From Taklimakanibacter deserti (GTDB taxonomy: Bacteria > Pseudomonadota > Alphaproteobacteria > Rhizobiales > Aestuariivirgaceae), in assembly GCA_003574785.1 (NCBI GenBank), contig QORU01000013.1, positions 62,001-126,000 on the forward strand: a DNA stretch of 64,000 nucleotides, given 5' to 3'. The notes below the pieces were generated by a model. It did not search any database. It was not told the DNA's origin and saw only the letters and a program-made list of their open reading frames with translations. Below, piece by piece: positions 43,939 through 51,809 of this stretch (position 1 is the first letter of the stretch; each line of letters opens with the position of its first letter). The translations under genes were made by a program, and so were the position numbers.

Positions 43939-45114
43939 GTGGTCCAGCCTGCCGAGAGCCCGACTGATCCCCATTTGCGCCAGCGCTTCCTCGCCGGCAT
44001 GGGGCTCGCTGCCTGCACGGTCAATGTCGTCACCACCAATGGTACGGCCGGGCGCCATGGCGTCACCGTCTCGGCGATGTCCTCGGTCTCGGCCGATACG
44101 GCACTGCCGACCTTGCTCGTCTGCATCCATCATTTGAGCCCGGCGGTCCAGGCCATCATCAATAACGGCGTCTTCTGCGTGAATGTGCTCCGCGACGACC
44201 AGTCCTTCGTGTCCGATTGCTTCGCCGGGCGCGTCAAGACGGCGGATGGCGACAAATTCTCCTGCGCCGACTGGACGACGCTCGCCACCGGCGCGCCGCG
44301 TGTCGTCGATGCGCTCGCCGCCTTCGACTGCCGCATCCTCTCGGCCCAGCAGATCGGCACCCATTATGTGATCGTCGGCAGCGTGGCCGAGATCTTCGCC
44401 TCCGACAGCGGATCGCCGCTGATCTATGCCAATCGCGCCTATGGCACGCCCTCGCGCTTCGACAGCTTCCGGGTGGGCAATGTCGCGGGCGCCGAAACCG
44501 TCAAGCTCGGGGCCTTTCATACTTTCGGTCCCTATATCGTGCCCAAGGTCTTGAGCGGCCTCGCGCGCAAGGAACGGCAGGTCGATCTCAAGCTGGTCGA
44601 GGGTGACCACCGCCGCGTGCTCGAGGCGGTGAAATCGGGCGATGTCGATCTTGCGCTGATGTATGACTTCAATCTGAGCGACCAGATCGCGTCCGAGCCT
44701 TTGACCGAATTGCAGCCCTATGTGCTGTTGGCCGAAGGCCATCCGCTGGCGAGCCAACCTGCGCTCTCGCTCGAAGCGCTTGCCGAAGAGCCGATGATCC
44801 TGCTCGAGCCGCCGCCGAGCGGCGATTATTTCCTCTCGCTCTTCAGCCGGAAGGGCCTCGTTCCGCATATCCGCTTCCGGACCTCGTCTTTCGAGATGGT
44901 GCGCGGCATGGTGGGCTCGGGCTTCGGCTACAGCCTCTTGTCGACCAAGCCCGCGGCGTCCATGTCCTATGACGGTGCCGCGCTCGTCACGCGTCCACTC
45001 GCCGAGCCCACGCCGCCGAGCCGCGTCGTCTTGGCCCGCCGGGTGAATTCGAGCCTCAGTCCCGCCGCCGAAGCCTTCGCCGCCGAGTGCCGCAGCCTGT
45101 TCAGGACGGTGTGA
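43939..45114 (+). CDS. Flavin reductase fused to LysR-type sensor domain
   Basis: A 391-residue fusion. Residues 1-170 are a flavin reductase-like FMN-binding domain (FLAGMGLAACTVNVVTTNG, GVTVSAMSSVSADTALPTLLVCIHH, GVFCVNVLRDDQ), as in HpaC. Residues from about 185 are a LysR substrate-binding domain (VKLGAFHTFGPYIVPKVLSGL, VDLALMYDF, GSGFGYSLLSTKP). There is no helix-turn-helix, so it is not a DNA-binding regulator. The GTG start at 43939 is preceded by GGAGGAGG. The sensor part may control the reductase by ligand binding, an inference. The two-component HpaB-type enzyme at 51810 would need such a reductase. Confidence 0.87.
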   Translation: MVQPAESPTDPHLRQRFLAGMGLAACTVNVVTTNGTAGRHGVTVSAMSSVSADTALPTLLVCIHHLSPAVQAIINNGVFCVNVLRDDQSFVSDCFAGRVKTADGDKFSCADWTTLATGAPRVVDALAAFDCRILSAQQIGTHYVIVGSVAEIFASDSGSPLIYANRAYGTPSRFDSFRVGNVAGAETVKLGAFHTFGPYIVPKVLSGLARKERQVDLKLVEGDHRRVLEAVKSGDVDLALMYDFNLSDQIASEPLTELQPYVLLAEGHPLASQPALSLEALAEEPMILLEPPPSGDYFLSLFSRKGLVPHIRFRTSSFEMVRGMVGSGFGYSLLSTKPAASMSYDGAALVTRPLAEPTPPSRVVLARRVNSSLSPAAEAFAAECRSLFRTV

Positions 45115-45115
45115 G

Positions 45116-46399
45116 TCAATCAACGCGCTCGATCCTGGCGCCGAGCGCCCGCAGGCGTTCGTCCAGTCTTTCATAGCCGCGGTCGATCTGCTCGACATTC
45201 TGGATCTCGCTTTGGCCTTCAGCGCAGAGGGCGGCGATGACGAGCCCCATGCCGGCGCGGATATCGGGACTGGACAGGCGCTGGCCGAAAAGATGCGACT
45301 GGCCGACCACGACGGCGCGATGCGGATCGCACAGGATGATGCGGGCCCCCATGGCGATGAGCTTGTCGACCCAGAACAGGCGGCTCTCGAACATCTTTTC
45401 ATGGATCAGGATGGTGCCGGCGGCCTGGGTCGCGACCACAAGGGCGATCGACACGAGGTCGGCGGGGAAGGCGGGCCACGGACCATCATCGATCTTGGTC
45501 AGCGCCCCGTGCATATCCTCCTGGATCTGGAGCCGGGGATGGCGCGGGACATGGATGTCTTCGCCCTTCACTTCCCACTCGATTCCAAGCCGCCCGAAGG
45601 CGATGGCGGTCATGCGGTGCTCGCGCGGCCGGCAGTTGCGGATGATGAGATCGCCGCCTGTCGCGGCGGCGAGCCCGATGAAGCTTCCGACTTCGAGATA
45701 ATCCGGTCCGACCTCATGCGTGGCGCCGTGCAGCGAGGTGACACCGGTAATGGTGAGGACGTTCGAGCCGATACCTTGGATGCGCCCCCCCATGGCGGTG
45801 AGGAGGCGGCAGAGATCCTGGATATGCGGTTCACTGGCGGCATTGTGGATATGAGTTGTGCCCGGCGTGAGCACCGCCGCCATGACGACGTTCTCCGTCG
45901 CCATCACGCTCATTTCGAGGAGAAAGATGTCGGCGGGCTTGAGGCCCTTGGGCGCGGTGAGACGATAGCTGTCGGGCGAGATCTCGACCTCGGCCCCCAT
46001 TTCCTGGAAGGCGATGATATGGGCATCGAGCGGGCGCCGGCCGATGCGGTCGCCGCCGGGACGCGGCAAGGTGGCGCTGCCGGTGCGGGCGAGGAGCGGC
46101 CCCGCCAGAAGGAAGGAGGCGCGGATGGCTTGCGCCAGGGCTCGGTCGGGGGCGGAGTGGCGAATGGACGCCGCCTTGAAGGTGGCGCGGTTGTCGGTGA
46201 TGCTGGTGACGCTCGACCCCAGACCCTGCACCAGATTGGCCATGACGCGCACATCGGCGATGTCGGGAAGACGGGTCAGGGTGACCGCCTCGTCGGTGAG
46301 GAGGGTCGCAGCGATGATGGGCAGCGCGGCATTCTTGCTGCCCTTGGGCTCGATCATGCCCGAGATCGGATGACGGCCCTCGATGAGGAAACGGGTCAC
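45116..46399 (-). CDS. MurA-like enolpyruvyl transferase, Cys-to-Asp variant
   Basis: A 427-residue enolpyruvyl transferase of the MurA family. KGSKN (Lys22, Asn23) and the catalytic Asp region [11 protein letters not shown] match MurA. In the active loop the sequence is PGGDRIG at residues 114-120, so Asp replaces the Cys that reacts with fosfomycin in Escherichia coli MurA. GTG start at 46399 after AAGGAGT. MurA adds enolpyruvate from PEP to UDP-N-acetylglucosamine. As it sits behind a LysR gene in a catabolic region, it is probably an extra copy; a role on another substrate is possible. Confidence 0.87.
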   Translation of the reverse strand: MTRFLIEGRHPISGMIEPKGSKNAALPIIAATLLTDEAVTLTRLPDIADVRVMANLVQGLGSSVTSITDNRATFKAASIRHSAPDRALAQAIRASFLLAGPLLARTGSATLPRPGGDRIGRRPLDAHIIAFQEMGAEVEISPDSYRLTAPKGLKPADIFLLEMSVMATENVVMAAVLTPGTTHIHNAASEPHIQDLCRLLTAMGGRIQGIGSNVLTITGVTSLHGATHEVGPDYLEVGSFIGLAAATGGDLIIRNCRPREHRMTAIAFGRLGIEWEVKGEDIHVPRHPRLQIQEDMHGALTKIDDGPWPAFPADLVSIALVVATQAAGTILIHEKMFESRLFWVDKLIAMGARIILCDPHRAVVVGQSHLFGQRLSSPDIRAGMGLVIAALCAEGQSEIQNVEQIDRGYERLDERLRALGARIERVD

Positions 46400-46459
46400 G
46401 GCGACTCCTTTTATTCAAAAATGCGATTCGAGCGGGGTGGGGCGGGAAAGGTAGAGCAC

Positions 46460-47416
46460 TCAGCCGAGGGGTGCCATGCCCGGCATCTTATCGGTCGAGA
46501 TCACGCCCCGGCAATGGATCTCGAAGGCCTGCATGACGCTGGTCTTGCGCAGGCCTTTGAGCGTCGCCATGCCGAGCACCATGGGCGGATAGTCGCCGGC
46601 GAGCCTCACATAGGCCAGCGGCTTGCCATTGAGGGCCGCCTTGTTGAGCGGCCGGGCGGTGAGCAGCGAATAGCCGAAGCCGCTCGCCACATAGGACCGG
46701 ATCGCTTCCGGATATTCCGAGCGCGTCAGGATGTTGGGGGTCAGGTTCTCGCGCATGAAGATCGACAGGAAATATTCGCGGCTAAGCGGCAGATCGAGCA
46801 GGATGAAGGGAAGCTCGGCGAGGGCGCTGAGCGCGACGGGCCCCTTCGCCGCCAACGGGTGATCGGCCGGCAGCAGCGCATAGGTCGGAAGCTCGGCCAG
46901 GGGCTCGAAGGCGATGTCGTCGGGAATATGCTGCGAATAGGTAATGGCGATGCTGATCTCGGCCTTGCGCAGCCGCGTGATGAGCTGCGCCTCGTCGCCC
47001 TCCGAGACATGGAGTTTTACGCGCGGATACTGGTCGAGGAAGCCCTTGCACACTTCCGATATGATGAGCGGGGCATAGGTGCGGAAGGAGCCGATATTCA
47101 AAGGCCCGCTGATCGAGCCCGCGACCTCGTCGGCGACATTGTGCAATTCCTCGGTCTGGTCGAGCAGCGTCTTCGCCGCCTGCAGGAAGCGCTCGCCGGC
47201 GGGCGTGAGCGACAGGCCTTGCGCATGGTGGCGCACGAAAAGCTGCAGGTCAAACTCCTCCTCGATCTGCGCGATCGCCGTCGAGATCGAAGGCTGCGAG
47301 ATGTTCAGCCTCTCGGCCGCGAGCTTGACGCTCTTGGTCTCGCCCGCCGCTACGAAATAGAGGAGCTGCCGTAAAGTGAAACGCAAAGGCGAACGGCTGG
47401 GATCCCCTTTGCTCAC
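46460..47416 (-). CDS. LysR family regulator, upstream of MurA-like gene
   Basis: A 318-residue LysR-type regulator with helix-turn-helix in residues 12-75 (LLYFVAAGETKSVKLAAERLNISQPSISTAIAQIEEEFDLQLFVR) and a sensor domain from about 100 (LNIGSFRTYAPLIISEVCKGF, SGFGYSLL). GTG start at 47416 with AGGGAAGA upstream. It is in line with the MurA-like gene, 60 bases away. An IS element lies 19 bases upstream of the start, so its native promoter is separated from it. Confidence 0.88.
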   Translation of the reverse strand: MSKGDPSRSPLRFTLRQLLYFVAAGETKSVKLAAERLNISQPSISTAIAQIEEEFDLQLFVRHHAQGLSLTPAGERFLQAAKTLLDQTEELHNVADEVAGSISGPLNIGSFRTYAPLIISEVCKGFLDQYPRVKLHVSEGDEAQLITRLRKAEISIAITYSQHIPDDIAFEPLAELPTYALLPADHPLAAKGPVALSALAELPFILLDLPLSREYFLSIFMRENLTPNILTRSEYPEAIRSYVASGFGYSLLTARPLNKAALNGKPLAYVRLAGDYPPMVLGMATLKGLRKTSVMQAFEIHCRGVISTDKMPGMAPLG

Positions 47417-47435
47417 ACTCTTCCCTCTCTGCTGA

Positions 47436-47452
47436 CTAGCCCGGATTTCTCA
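47436..47452 (+). repeat. IS terminal inverted repeat, left
   Basis: CTAGCCCGGATTTCTCA, identical over 17 bases to the inverted right end. It lies 19 bases upstream of the LysR start codon at 47416. Confidence 0.88.
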
Positions 47453-47533
47453 AACTAAGTAGGCGCATCGGAGCGCCGAATCAGCGAAAGTTGTTGTGCT
47501 GCAATAACTTCGAAGGATTCGAGGAGCGCCCCG

Positions 47534-48913
47534 ATGCAGACAGAGTGTATAGCGGATTTGTTTGGATTTGCACATGTTGAAAGCCGCGAGGTTGTCGCGG
47601 CATTTGACGGTGGGACGATCAGCTCCGATGCTGGCGGGTTGCTGCTTGGGATGACGGATCGGGTGATCAGACTGATCGGTCGTTTTGCGGGTTGCTTTCG
47701 CGATCGGCGCTGCCCGGAGCTGATCGAGCATGAGGTGGCGACGCTGGTCGGGCAGCGGGTATTCGGGATAGCGTTGGGCTATGAGGATCTCAACGATCAC
47801 GACGAGTTGCGCCACGATCCGGTTCTGGCGATCCTTTTGGGCAAGCTTGCAGCCAAGCGCCGGGATTGCGCGCCGGTGGCGGGCAAGAGCACGCTCAACC
47901 GTCTGGAGCTGAGCCGGTCCGTTGCGACGCGCTATCACAAGATCAGCCATGACGGTGCGGCGATCGAGCAGCTTCTGGTCGATGTGTTCCTGGAAGCGCA
48001 TGTGCGGGCGCCCAAACAGATCATTCTCGATCTCGACGCCACCGACGATCCGCTGCATGGCCATCAGGAAGGCCGTTTCTTCCATGGCTACTATGACTGC
48101 TACTGCTATCTGCCCCTTTATGTGTTCTGCGGTCAGCATCTGCTGGCGGCCAAGCTCAGGCGGTCGAATATCGATGCCTCGGCCGGCGCGGTCGCGGAGG
48201 TAGCGCGCATTGTCGCGCAAATCCGCGTCCGCTGGCCGCGGACCCGCATTCTGCTGCGGGCCGATTCAGGCTTTGCCCGCGAGGAGCTGATGGCGTGGTG
48301 CGAGGCCAATAAGGTCGATTTTCTGTTCGGCCTGGCCCGGAACGAGCGGCTGGTCGGTGCGATTGCAGCCGAGCTCGAGGAGGCAGCCGCGCACAGCCGC
48401 AAGAGCGGCAAGCCTCAGCGCCGGTTCAAGGACTTCACGTGGACGACACGCGATAGCTGGAGCGCCAGGCGCCGGGTGGTGGCCAAGGCCGAGCACACTG
48501 GAGGAGAAGCCAATCCGTGCTTTGTGGTGACCTCGCTCGCCAGGAGCGTGTGCGCTGCACGGTATCTTTACGAGAACATCTATTGCGCCCGCGGCGACAT
48601 GGAGAACCGCATCAAGGAATGCCAGGGCGATCTGTTTGCCGATCGCACCTCGACGGCGACCATGCAGGCCAACCAGCTGCGCCTGTGGTTTGCGTCGATG
48701 GCCTATGTGCTGCTCTGCGCCTTGCGCCGCATCGCGCTCAGACACACCCAGTTCGCCAAGGCGGCATGCGGCACCATTCGCCTCAAGCTTCTCAAGATCG
48801 GCGCGCTCGTCCGGATCAGCGTGCGGCGCATCAAGATCGCCATGGCGTCGGGCTGCCCCTATCAGCGCGAGTTCGCCGCCGCACATGCGATGCTCGCCCA
48901 ACGGGCGCCCTGA
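47534..48913 (+). CDS. IS1380 family transposase
   Basis: A 459-residue DDE transposase. The acidic residues are in ILDLDATDDPLHG, LLRADSGFAR and CARGDMENRIKE, the last being the family's YREK-like region. GAGGAG precedes the ATG. The frame is intact and the length is full for the family, so the element may still be active. The middle of the element (47453-47533) holds its promoter; 48914-49073 is non-coding tail. Confidence 0.93.
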   Translation: MQTECIADLFGFAHVESREVVAAFDGGTISSDAGGLLLGMTDRVIRLIGRFAGCFRDRRCPELIEHEVATLVGQRVFGIALGYEDLNDHDELRHDPVLAILLGKLAAKRRDCAPVAGKSTLNRLELSRSVATRYHKISHDGAAIEQLLVDVFLEAHVRAPKQIILDLDATDDPLHGHQEGRFFHGYYDCYCYLPLYVFCGQHLLAAKLRRSNIDASAGAVAEVARIVAQIRVRWPRTRILLRADSGFAREELMAWCEANKVDFLFGLARNERLVGAIAAELEEAAAHSRKSGKPQRRFKDFTWTTRDSWSARRRVVAKAEHTGGEANPCFVVTSLARSVCAARYLYENIYCARGDMENRIKECQGDLFADRTSTATMQANQLRLWFASMAYVLLCALRRIALRHTQFAKAACGTIRLKLLKIGALVRISVRRIKIAMASGCPYQREFAAAHAMLAQRAP

Positions 48914-49073
48914 CGAACCAGAAGCCCTTGGACCACATAATCCCATCCGCCATCGCCCGCAGCGGCGAGGCGATCGAGCTCGCCCGAAATCGGCGAAAAT
49001 CGCTCAAATGCTCACAACCCGAAAATCTCCAACCCAACCAACCCACCACTCGCCGCCGATTCAAACAGCAGTG

Positions 49074-49090
49074 TGAGAAATCCGGGCTAG
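49074..49090 (-). repeat. IS terminal inverted repeat, right
   Basis: TGAGAAATCCGGGCTAG, the exact reverse complement of the left end. Confidence 0.88.
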
Positions 49091-49153
49091 CCGACTCCTC
49101 ACAAGAGGAGTTTAGGTCAGGTCTGACGGAGGGTTCAATCCCAGCGCGCTTCC

Positions 49154-49178
49154 CGGCGAAGTGGTTCCCACTTCGCCG
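49154..49178. repeat. Hairpin downstream of DUF1028 gene
   Basis: CGGCGAAGTGG-ttc-CCACTTCGCCG, a perfect 11-base stem with a 3-base loop. It follows a second, larger stem after the DUF1028 stop codon on the minus strand. No T-run is present. It may be one half of a dispersed repeat common in the gaps of this genome group. Confidence 0.55.
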
Positions 49179-49207
49179 ATAAGGAATCGCGCCGAATCTA
49201 TATGTTG

Positions 49208-49254
49208 GAGCAAATCCTTATCGCCAAAGTCTGCAACTTTGGCGGGATTTGCTC
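49208..49254 (-). terminator. Large hairpin at end of DUF1028 operon
   Basis: GAGCAAATCC/GGATTTGCTC (10 bases) continues into CGCCAAAG/CTTTGGCG (8 bases), with a 4-base bulge (ttat) on the left and a loop of 7 bases. It begins at the stop codon of the minus-strand DUF1028 gene. Without a T-run it is not a classical terminator, but it is well placed to stabilise the message end or stop transcription with Rho. Confidence 0.5.
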
Positions 49255-49931
49255 TAACGATCGCCGGGCACGCCATAGCTCGGCGCTGACGAGGGATTGA
49301 GCGCGCGTGTGACATAGGCGTCCATTTGCGGCTGCCACAACTGCCATAGGCGCTGAAGCTCACCGATGGGATCGGTCTCGTGCCAGTCGACCCTGAGATC
49401 GGCGACCGGCCAGGCGACATCGCGCACCAGCAGCATGCCGGCCGAATGGACGGGGCCTTCCTCACCGCCGGCGGCAAGCGCTCCCTGCATGGCCGCGATC
49501 AGCCGATCGCCCAGGGGAGCCTTTTCGTCAGCCATGAAGGCATCGATCATCCGCTGCGGAATATCGATGTTTTTCAAGAGGTTGCCGGCGGTGACGACAT
49601 TCGGCGCCTCGGCCGTGCGATGGGTTCCCAAGGTCTTGGCACCGGAAAAGGACGCTGTGCCGCCCTGGCGGTCGACCAGAGCGAGCTGGCGGTAGTCGAT
49701 ATGCGAGGCCCCCGCGCGGAGCTTCGCCAGGGCGTCCTTGGCCGAAAGTCCCTGGGCCAGGAGATCAAGACCCTTGGGACCCAGCATGGGGTCGGTGATG
49801 TTCTGGGTCGCGACCGCGCCGGCGCCCGAGCGCGCATGGGCGCAGCGCGCCGCGACACAGGGGCTCGAAGACGAGACCGCGATGCCGAACATGCCTGTCC
49901 TCGGGCAGCGGGCAGAGATGGAGAAGGTCAT
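49254..49931 (-). CDS. DUF1028 family protein (Ntn-hydrolase-like)
   Basis: A 225-residue DUF1028 protein. The start MTFSISARCPRTGMFGIAVSSSSP with SxxAxxARCAHARSGAGAVATQ is the family hallmark. The fold resembles N-terminal nucleophile hydrolases, but the activity is not established. ATG at 49931 is preceded by AAGGGGACG. It is the last of a minus-strand set with a Rid protein 14 bases upstream and an ArgE-type deacylase, a combination suggesting breakdown of an acylated or imine-forming amino compound. Confidence 0.87.
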   Translation of the reverse strand: MTFSISARCPRTGMFGIAVSSSSPCVAARCAHARSGAGAVATQNITDPMLGPKGLDLLAQGLSAKDALAKLRAGASHIDYRQLALVDRQGGTASFSGAKTLGTHRTAEAPNVVTAGNLLKNIDIPQRMIDAFMADEKAPLGDRLIAAMQGALAAGGEEGPVHSAGMLLVRDVAWPVADLRVDWHETDPIGELQRLWQLWQPQMDAYVTRALNPSSAPSYGVPGDR

Positions 49932-49945
49932 GGCGAACGTCCCCT

Positions 49946-50365
49946 TCAGCTCTTGTCGGGAATGACGGCGGTCACCTCGATCTCGACCAGCCATTCGGGC
50001 CGCGCAAGGGCGGTGATGACGAGGCCGGTGGAGCAGGGGAACACGCCTTTGAGCCAGCTCCCCATCTCGCGATAGACCGCCTCGCGGTGGCGCACATCGG
50101 TCAGATAGACGACGATGCGGCAGATGTGGCTAAGCTCGCTGCCTGCTTCCTCGAGCAGCAGCTTGATGTTTTCCATCGTCTTGCGCGTCTGCAGCGTGGC
50201 ATCGCCGATATGCACGCTCTTCCTCGTGTCGAGGTCCTGCGCCACCTGGCCGCGCAGGAAGACCATCGTGCCGCGCGCGACGACGCCTTGCGACAGGTCA
50301 TTGTCGAGCTTCTGCTCGGGATAGGTGTCCTTGGTGTTGAACGGTCTGAGACGCTTATGGATCAT
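49946..50365 (-). CDS. Rid family protein lacking the RidA arginine
   Basis: A 139-residue YjgF/YER057c/UK114 (Rid) protein, a small trimeric protein acting on enamines or imines. In RidA the catalytic Arg105 lies in PARSCV; here the matching segment is FPCSTGLV, with Ser at that place, so it belongs to a non-RidA branch (Rid4-Rid7 type) and may not be an enamine deaminase. The second copy at 58106 keeps the Arg. GGGGAAC precedes the ATG at 50365. Confidence 0.86.
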   Translation of the reverse strand: MIHKRLRPFNTKDTYPEQKLDNDLSQGVVARGTMVFLRGQVAQDLDTRKSVHIGDATLQTRKTMENIKLLLEEAGSELSHICRIVVYLTDVRHREAVYREMGSWLKGVFPCSTGLVITALARPEWLVEIEVTAVIPDKS

Positions 50366-50399
50366 GATTGTTCCCCATTGGATAGTTGCAAGATGTTGA

Positions 50400-51587
50400 T
50401 CATGTCGCACCCATCCATTCGGCGATGGGCCGGTCGAGTTTCTGGGCGAGGCGCTGCATCATGCGATTGGCGCCTGAGAGTTCGTCCATGCCGATCCATT
50501 CATCGGCCTTGTGCGCGCGGGCCATGTCGCCCGGGCCGCAGACAACGGTCGGGATCCGGGCTTCGCTGTAGAGCCCGGCCTCGGTGCCGAAGCTGACGGT
50601 TTCCTGGCCCGCTTCGACTTGGGCAAGGTCGGCCACGGCCTTCACGGCGGCATCGGTGGCGGAAGGAGCGAGCCCCGGATAGGCGGACATGTCCTCGATC
50701 ACGATATCGGCCTCGGATGCCGTGCGCCTGAGGGACTGGCGCTGCGCGTCGACCAGCACATCGATGCGCTTGAGCAGACTTGCGACATCGGCGCCGGGCA
50801 CGCTCCGGATCTCGAATTCGATCACCGCCTGGTCGGGCACGAGATTGAGGGCGGTGCCGCCATGGAGCGAGCCGACATGAAGCGTGCTGTAGGGCGGATC
50901 GAAGGCGATGCCGTCATAGGGGAGACGGCTCAATTCCCGCGCCATGTCGTCGAGGCTGGCGACGATGCGGGCGGCGGCGAAGACGGCATTGGCGGCACGA
51001 TGCGTCATGGCGGAATGGCCGGTCCGGCCGGTGATGCGGATGCGGCGCGCGACCTTGCCCTTATGCGCCGAGACGACGCGCAACGATGTCGGCTCGCCGA
51101 CGATGCACAAAGCTGGGCGCACGGGCAAAGCGGCGGTCGCCTTGACGAGGTCCGGCGCGCCACGGCAGCCGACTTCCTCATCATAGGAGAAGGCCAGATG
51201 AACCGGCGTCGCCGTGGCGGCGCGCTTGAACGCATCCACATGGGCCAGCGCCGAGGCGATGAAGCCCTTCATGTCCGAGGTGCCGCGGCCGTGGATACGA
51301 TCGCCGCGCGTTGTGGCAGTGAAAGGCGGGCTCGACCATGACGGTTCCTCGGCCGGCACGACATCGGTATGGGCCGAGAGCACGATGCCCGCCTGGTCGG
51401 GACGCCCGATCGTGGCGAGGAGCGAGGCCTTCTTGCCCGACACATCGGGAATGCGGAGCACCCCGATCCCCTCTTGCGCGAGCCGCTTCTCGACATAATC
51501 GATGAGATCGAGATTGGACCTCGCACTGACGGTCGGAAAGCCGACCAGCCTGTCGAGAATGTCGAGAGTGTCCTTCAAAGTATCCAT
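50400..51587 (-). CDS. ArgE-type N-acyl amino acid deacylase (M20)
   Basis: A 395-residue M20 metallohydrolase of the acetylornithine deacetylase type: LSAHTDVVP, GRGTSDMKGF, FSYDEEVGC with the catalytic Glu pair, IVGEPTSL, and FGTEAGLY near residue 320. The lid domain has GRTGHSAMTHRAANAV. Two zinc ions are expected. Arginine synthesis genes are absent, so it probably removes an acyl group from a catabolic intermediate. It lies 34 bases upstream of the Rid gene in the same direction. Confidence 0.88.
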   Translation of the reverse strand: MDTLKDTLDILDRLVGFPTVSARSNLDLIDYVEKRLAQEGIGVLRIPDVSGKKASLLATIGRPDQAGIVLSAHTDVVPAEEPSWSSPPFTATTRGDRIHGRGTSDMKGFIASALAHVDAFKRAATATPVHLAFSYDEEVGCRGAPDLVKATAALPVRPALCIVGEPTSLRVVSAHKGKVARRIRITGRTGHSAMTHRAANAVFAAARIVASLDDMARELSRLPYDGIAFDPPYSTLHVGSLHGGTALNLVPDQAVIEFEIRSVPGADVASLLKRIDVLVDAQRQSLRRTASEADIVIEDMSAYPGLAPSATDAAVKAVADLAQVEAGQETVSFGTEAGLYSEARIPTVVCGPGDMARAHKADEWIGMDELSGANRMMQRLAQKLDRPIAEWMGAT

Positions 51588-51610
51588 GCGATGTCAGACG
51601 CCCTCATTTT

Positions 51611-51774
51611 TCCCCTCTCCCGTTGCGAAGCAATGGGAGAGGGTGCCCGGAGGGCGGGTGAGGGCTCTTTGCCTGCAAAGGGAATACTCGTTGAGATCAG
51701 GGCCCTCTTTCGAGAAAGAGCCCTCATCCGGCCTTCGGCCACCTTCTCCCACGCTGCGCGCGGGAGAAGGGGAA
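51611..51774. repeat. Compound palindromic repeat, copy B
   Basis: Nearly the reverse complement of copy A (41285-41448), including both stem arms, the GAGGGCTCTTT inner boxes and the GGCCGAAGGCC-type small stem. The central spacer of about 45 bases differs more. It lies between the ArgE-type gene and the end of the HpaB-type gene, both minus-strand. Confidence 0.8.
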
Positions 51775-51809
51775 ACAAAGGAGAGACTGCGCATATCCAA
51801 GACTCGTAG

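Larger units (their letters stand above)
47436..49090 (+). mobile_element. Insertion sequence, IS1380 family
   Basis: An apparently intact element of 1655 bases with one transposase gene. The terminal inverted repeats share CTAGCCCGGATTTCTCA, at 47436-47452 and, inverted, at 49074-49090. The flanking four bases are CTGA on the left and CCGA on the right, three of four alike, so the target duplication is imperfect or slightly altered. The length and 4-base duplication size fit IS1380. It inserted between a LysR gene and the end of the 49-54 kb operon. Confidence 0.88.
48914..49253. other. Non-coding stretch: IS tail and hairpins
   Basis: This 340-base stretch has no gene. It holds the non-coding IS tail (48914-49073), the right terminal repeat, a short palindrome ACTCCTC-acaa-GAGGAGT at 49094-49111, and two larger hairpins listed separately. 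Before the IS arrived, its right part was joined to the region upstream of the LysR gene at 47416 and probably held that gene's promoter. Confidence 0.75.

Noticed and set aside
49120..49150. tRNA-like T-arm (GGTTCAATCCC)
   Set aside because: No matching acceptor stem, D-arm or anticodon arm is found around it.
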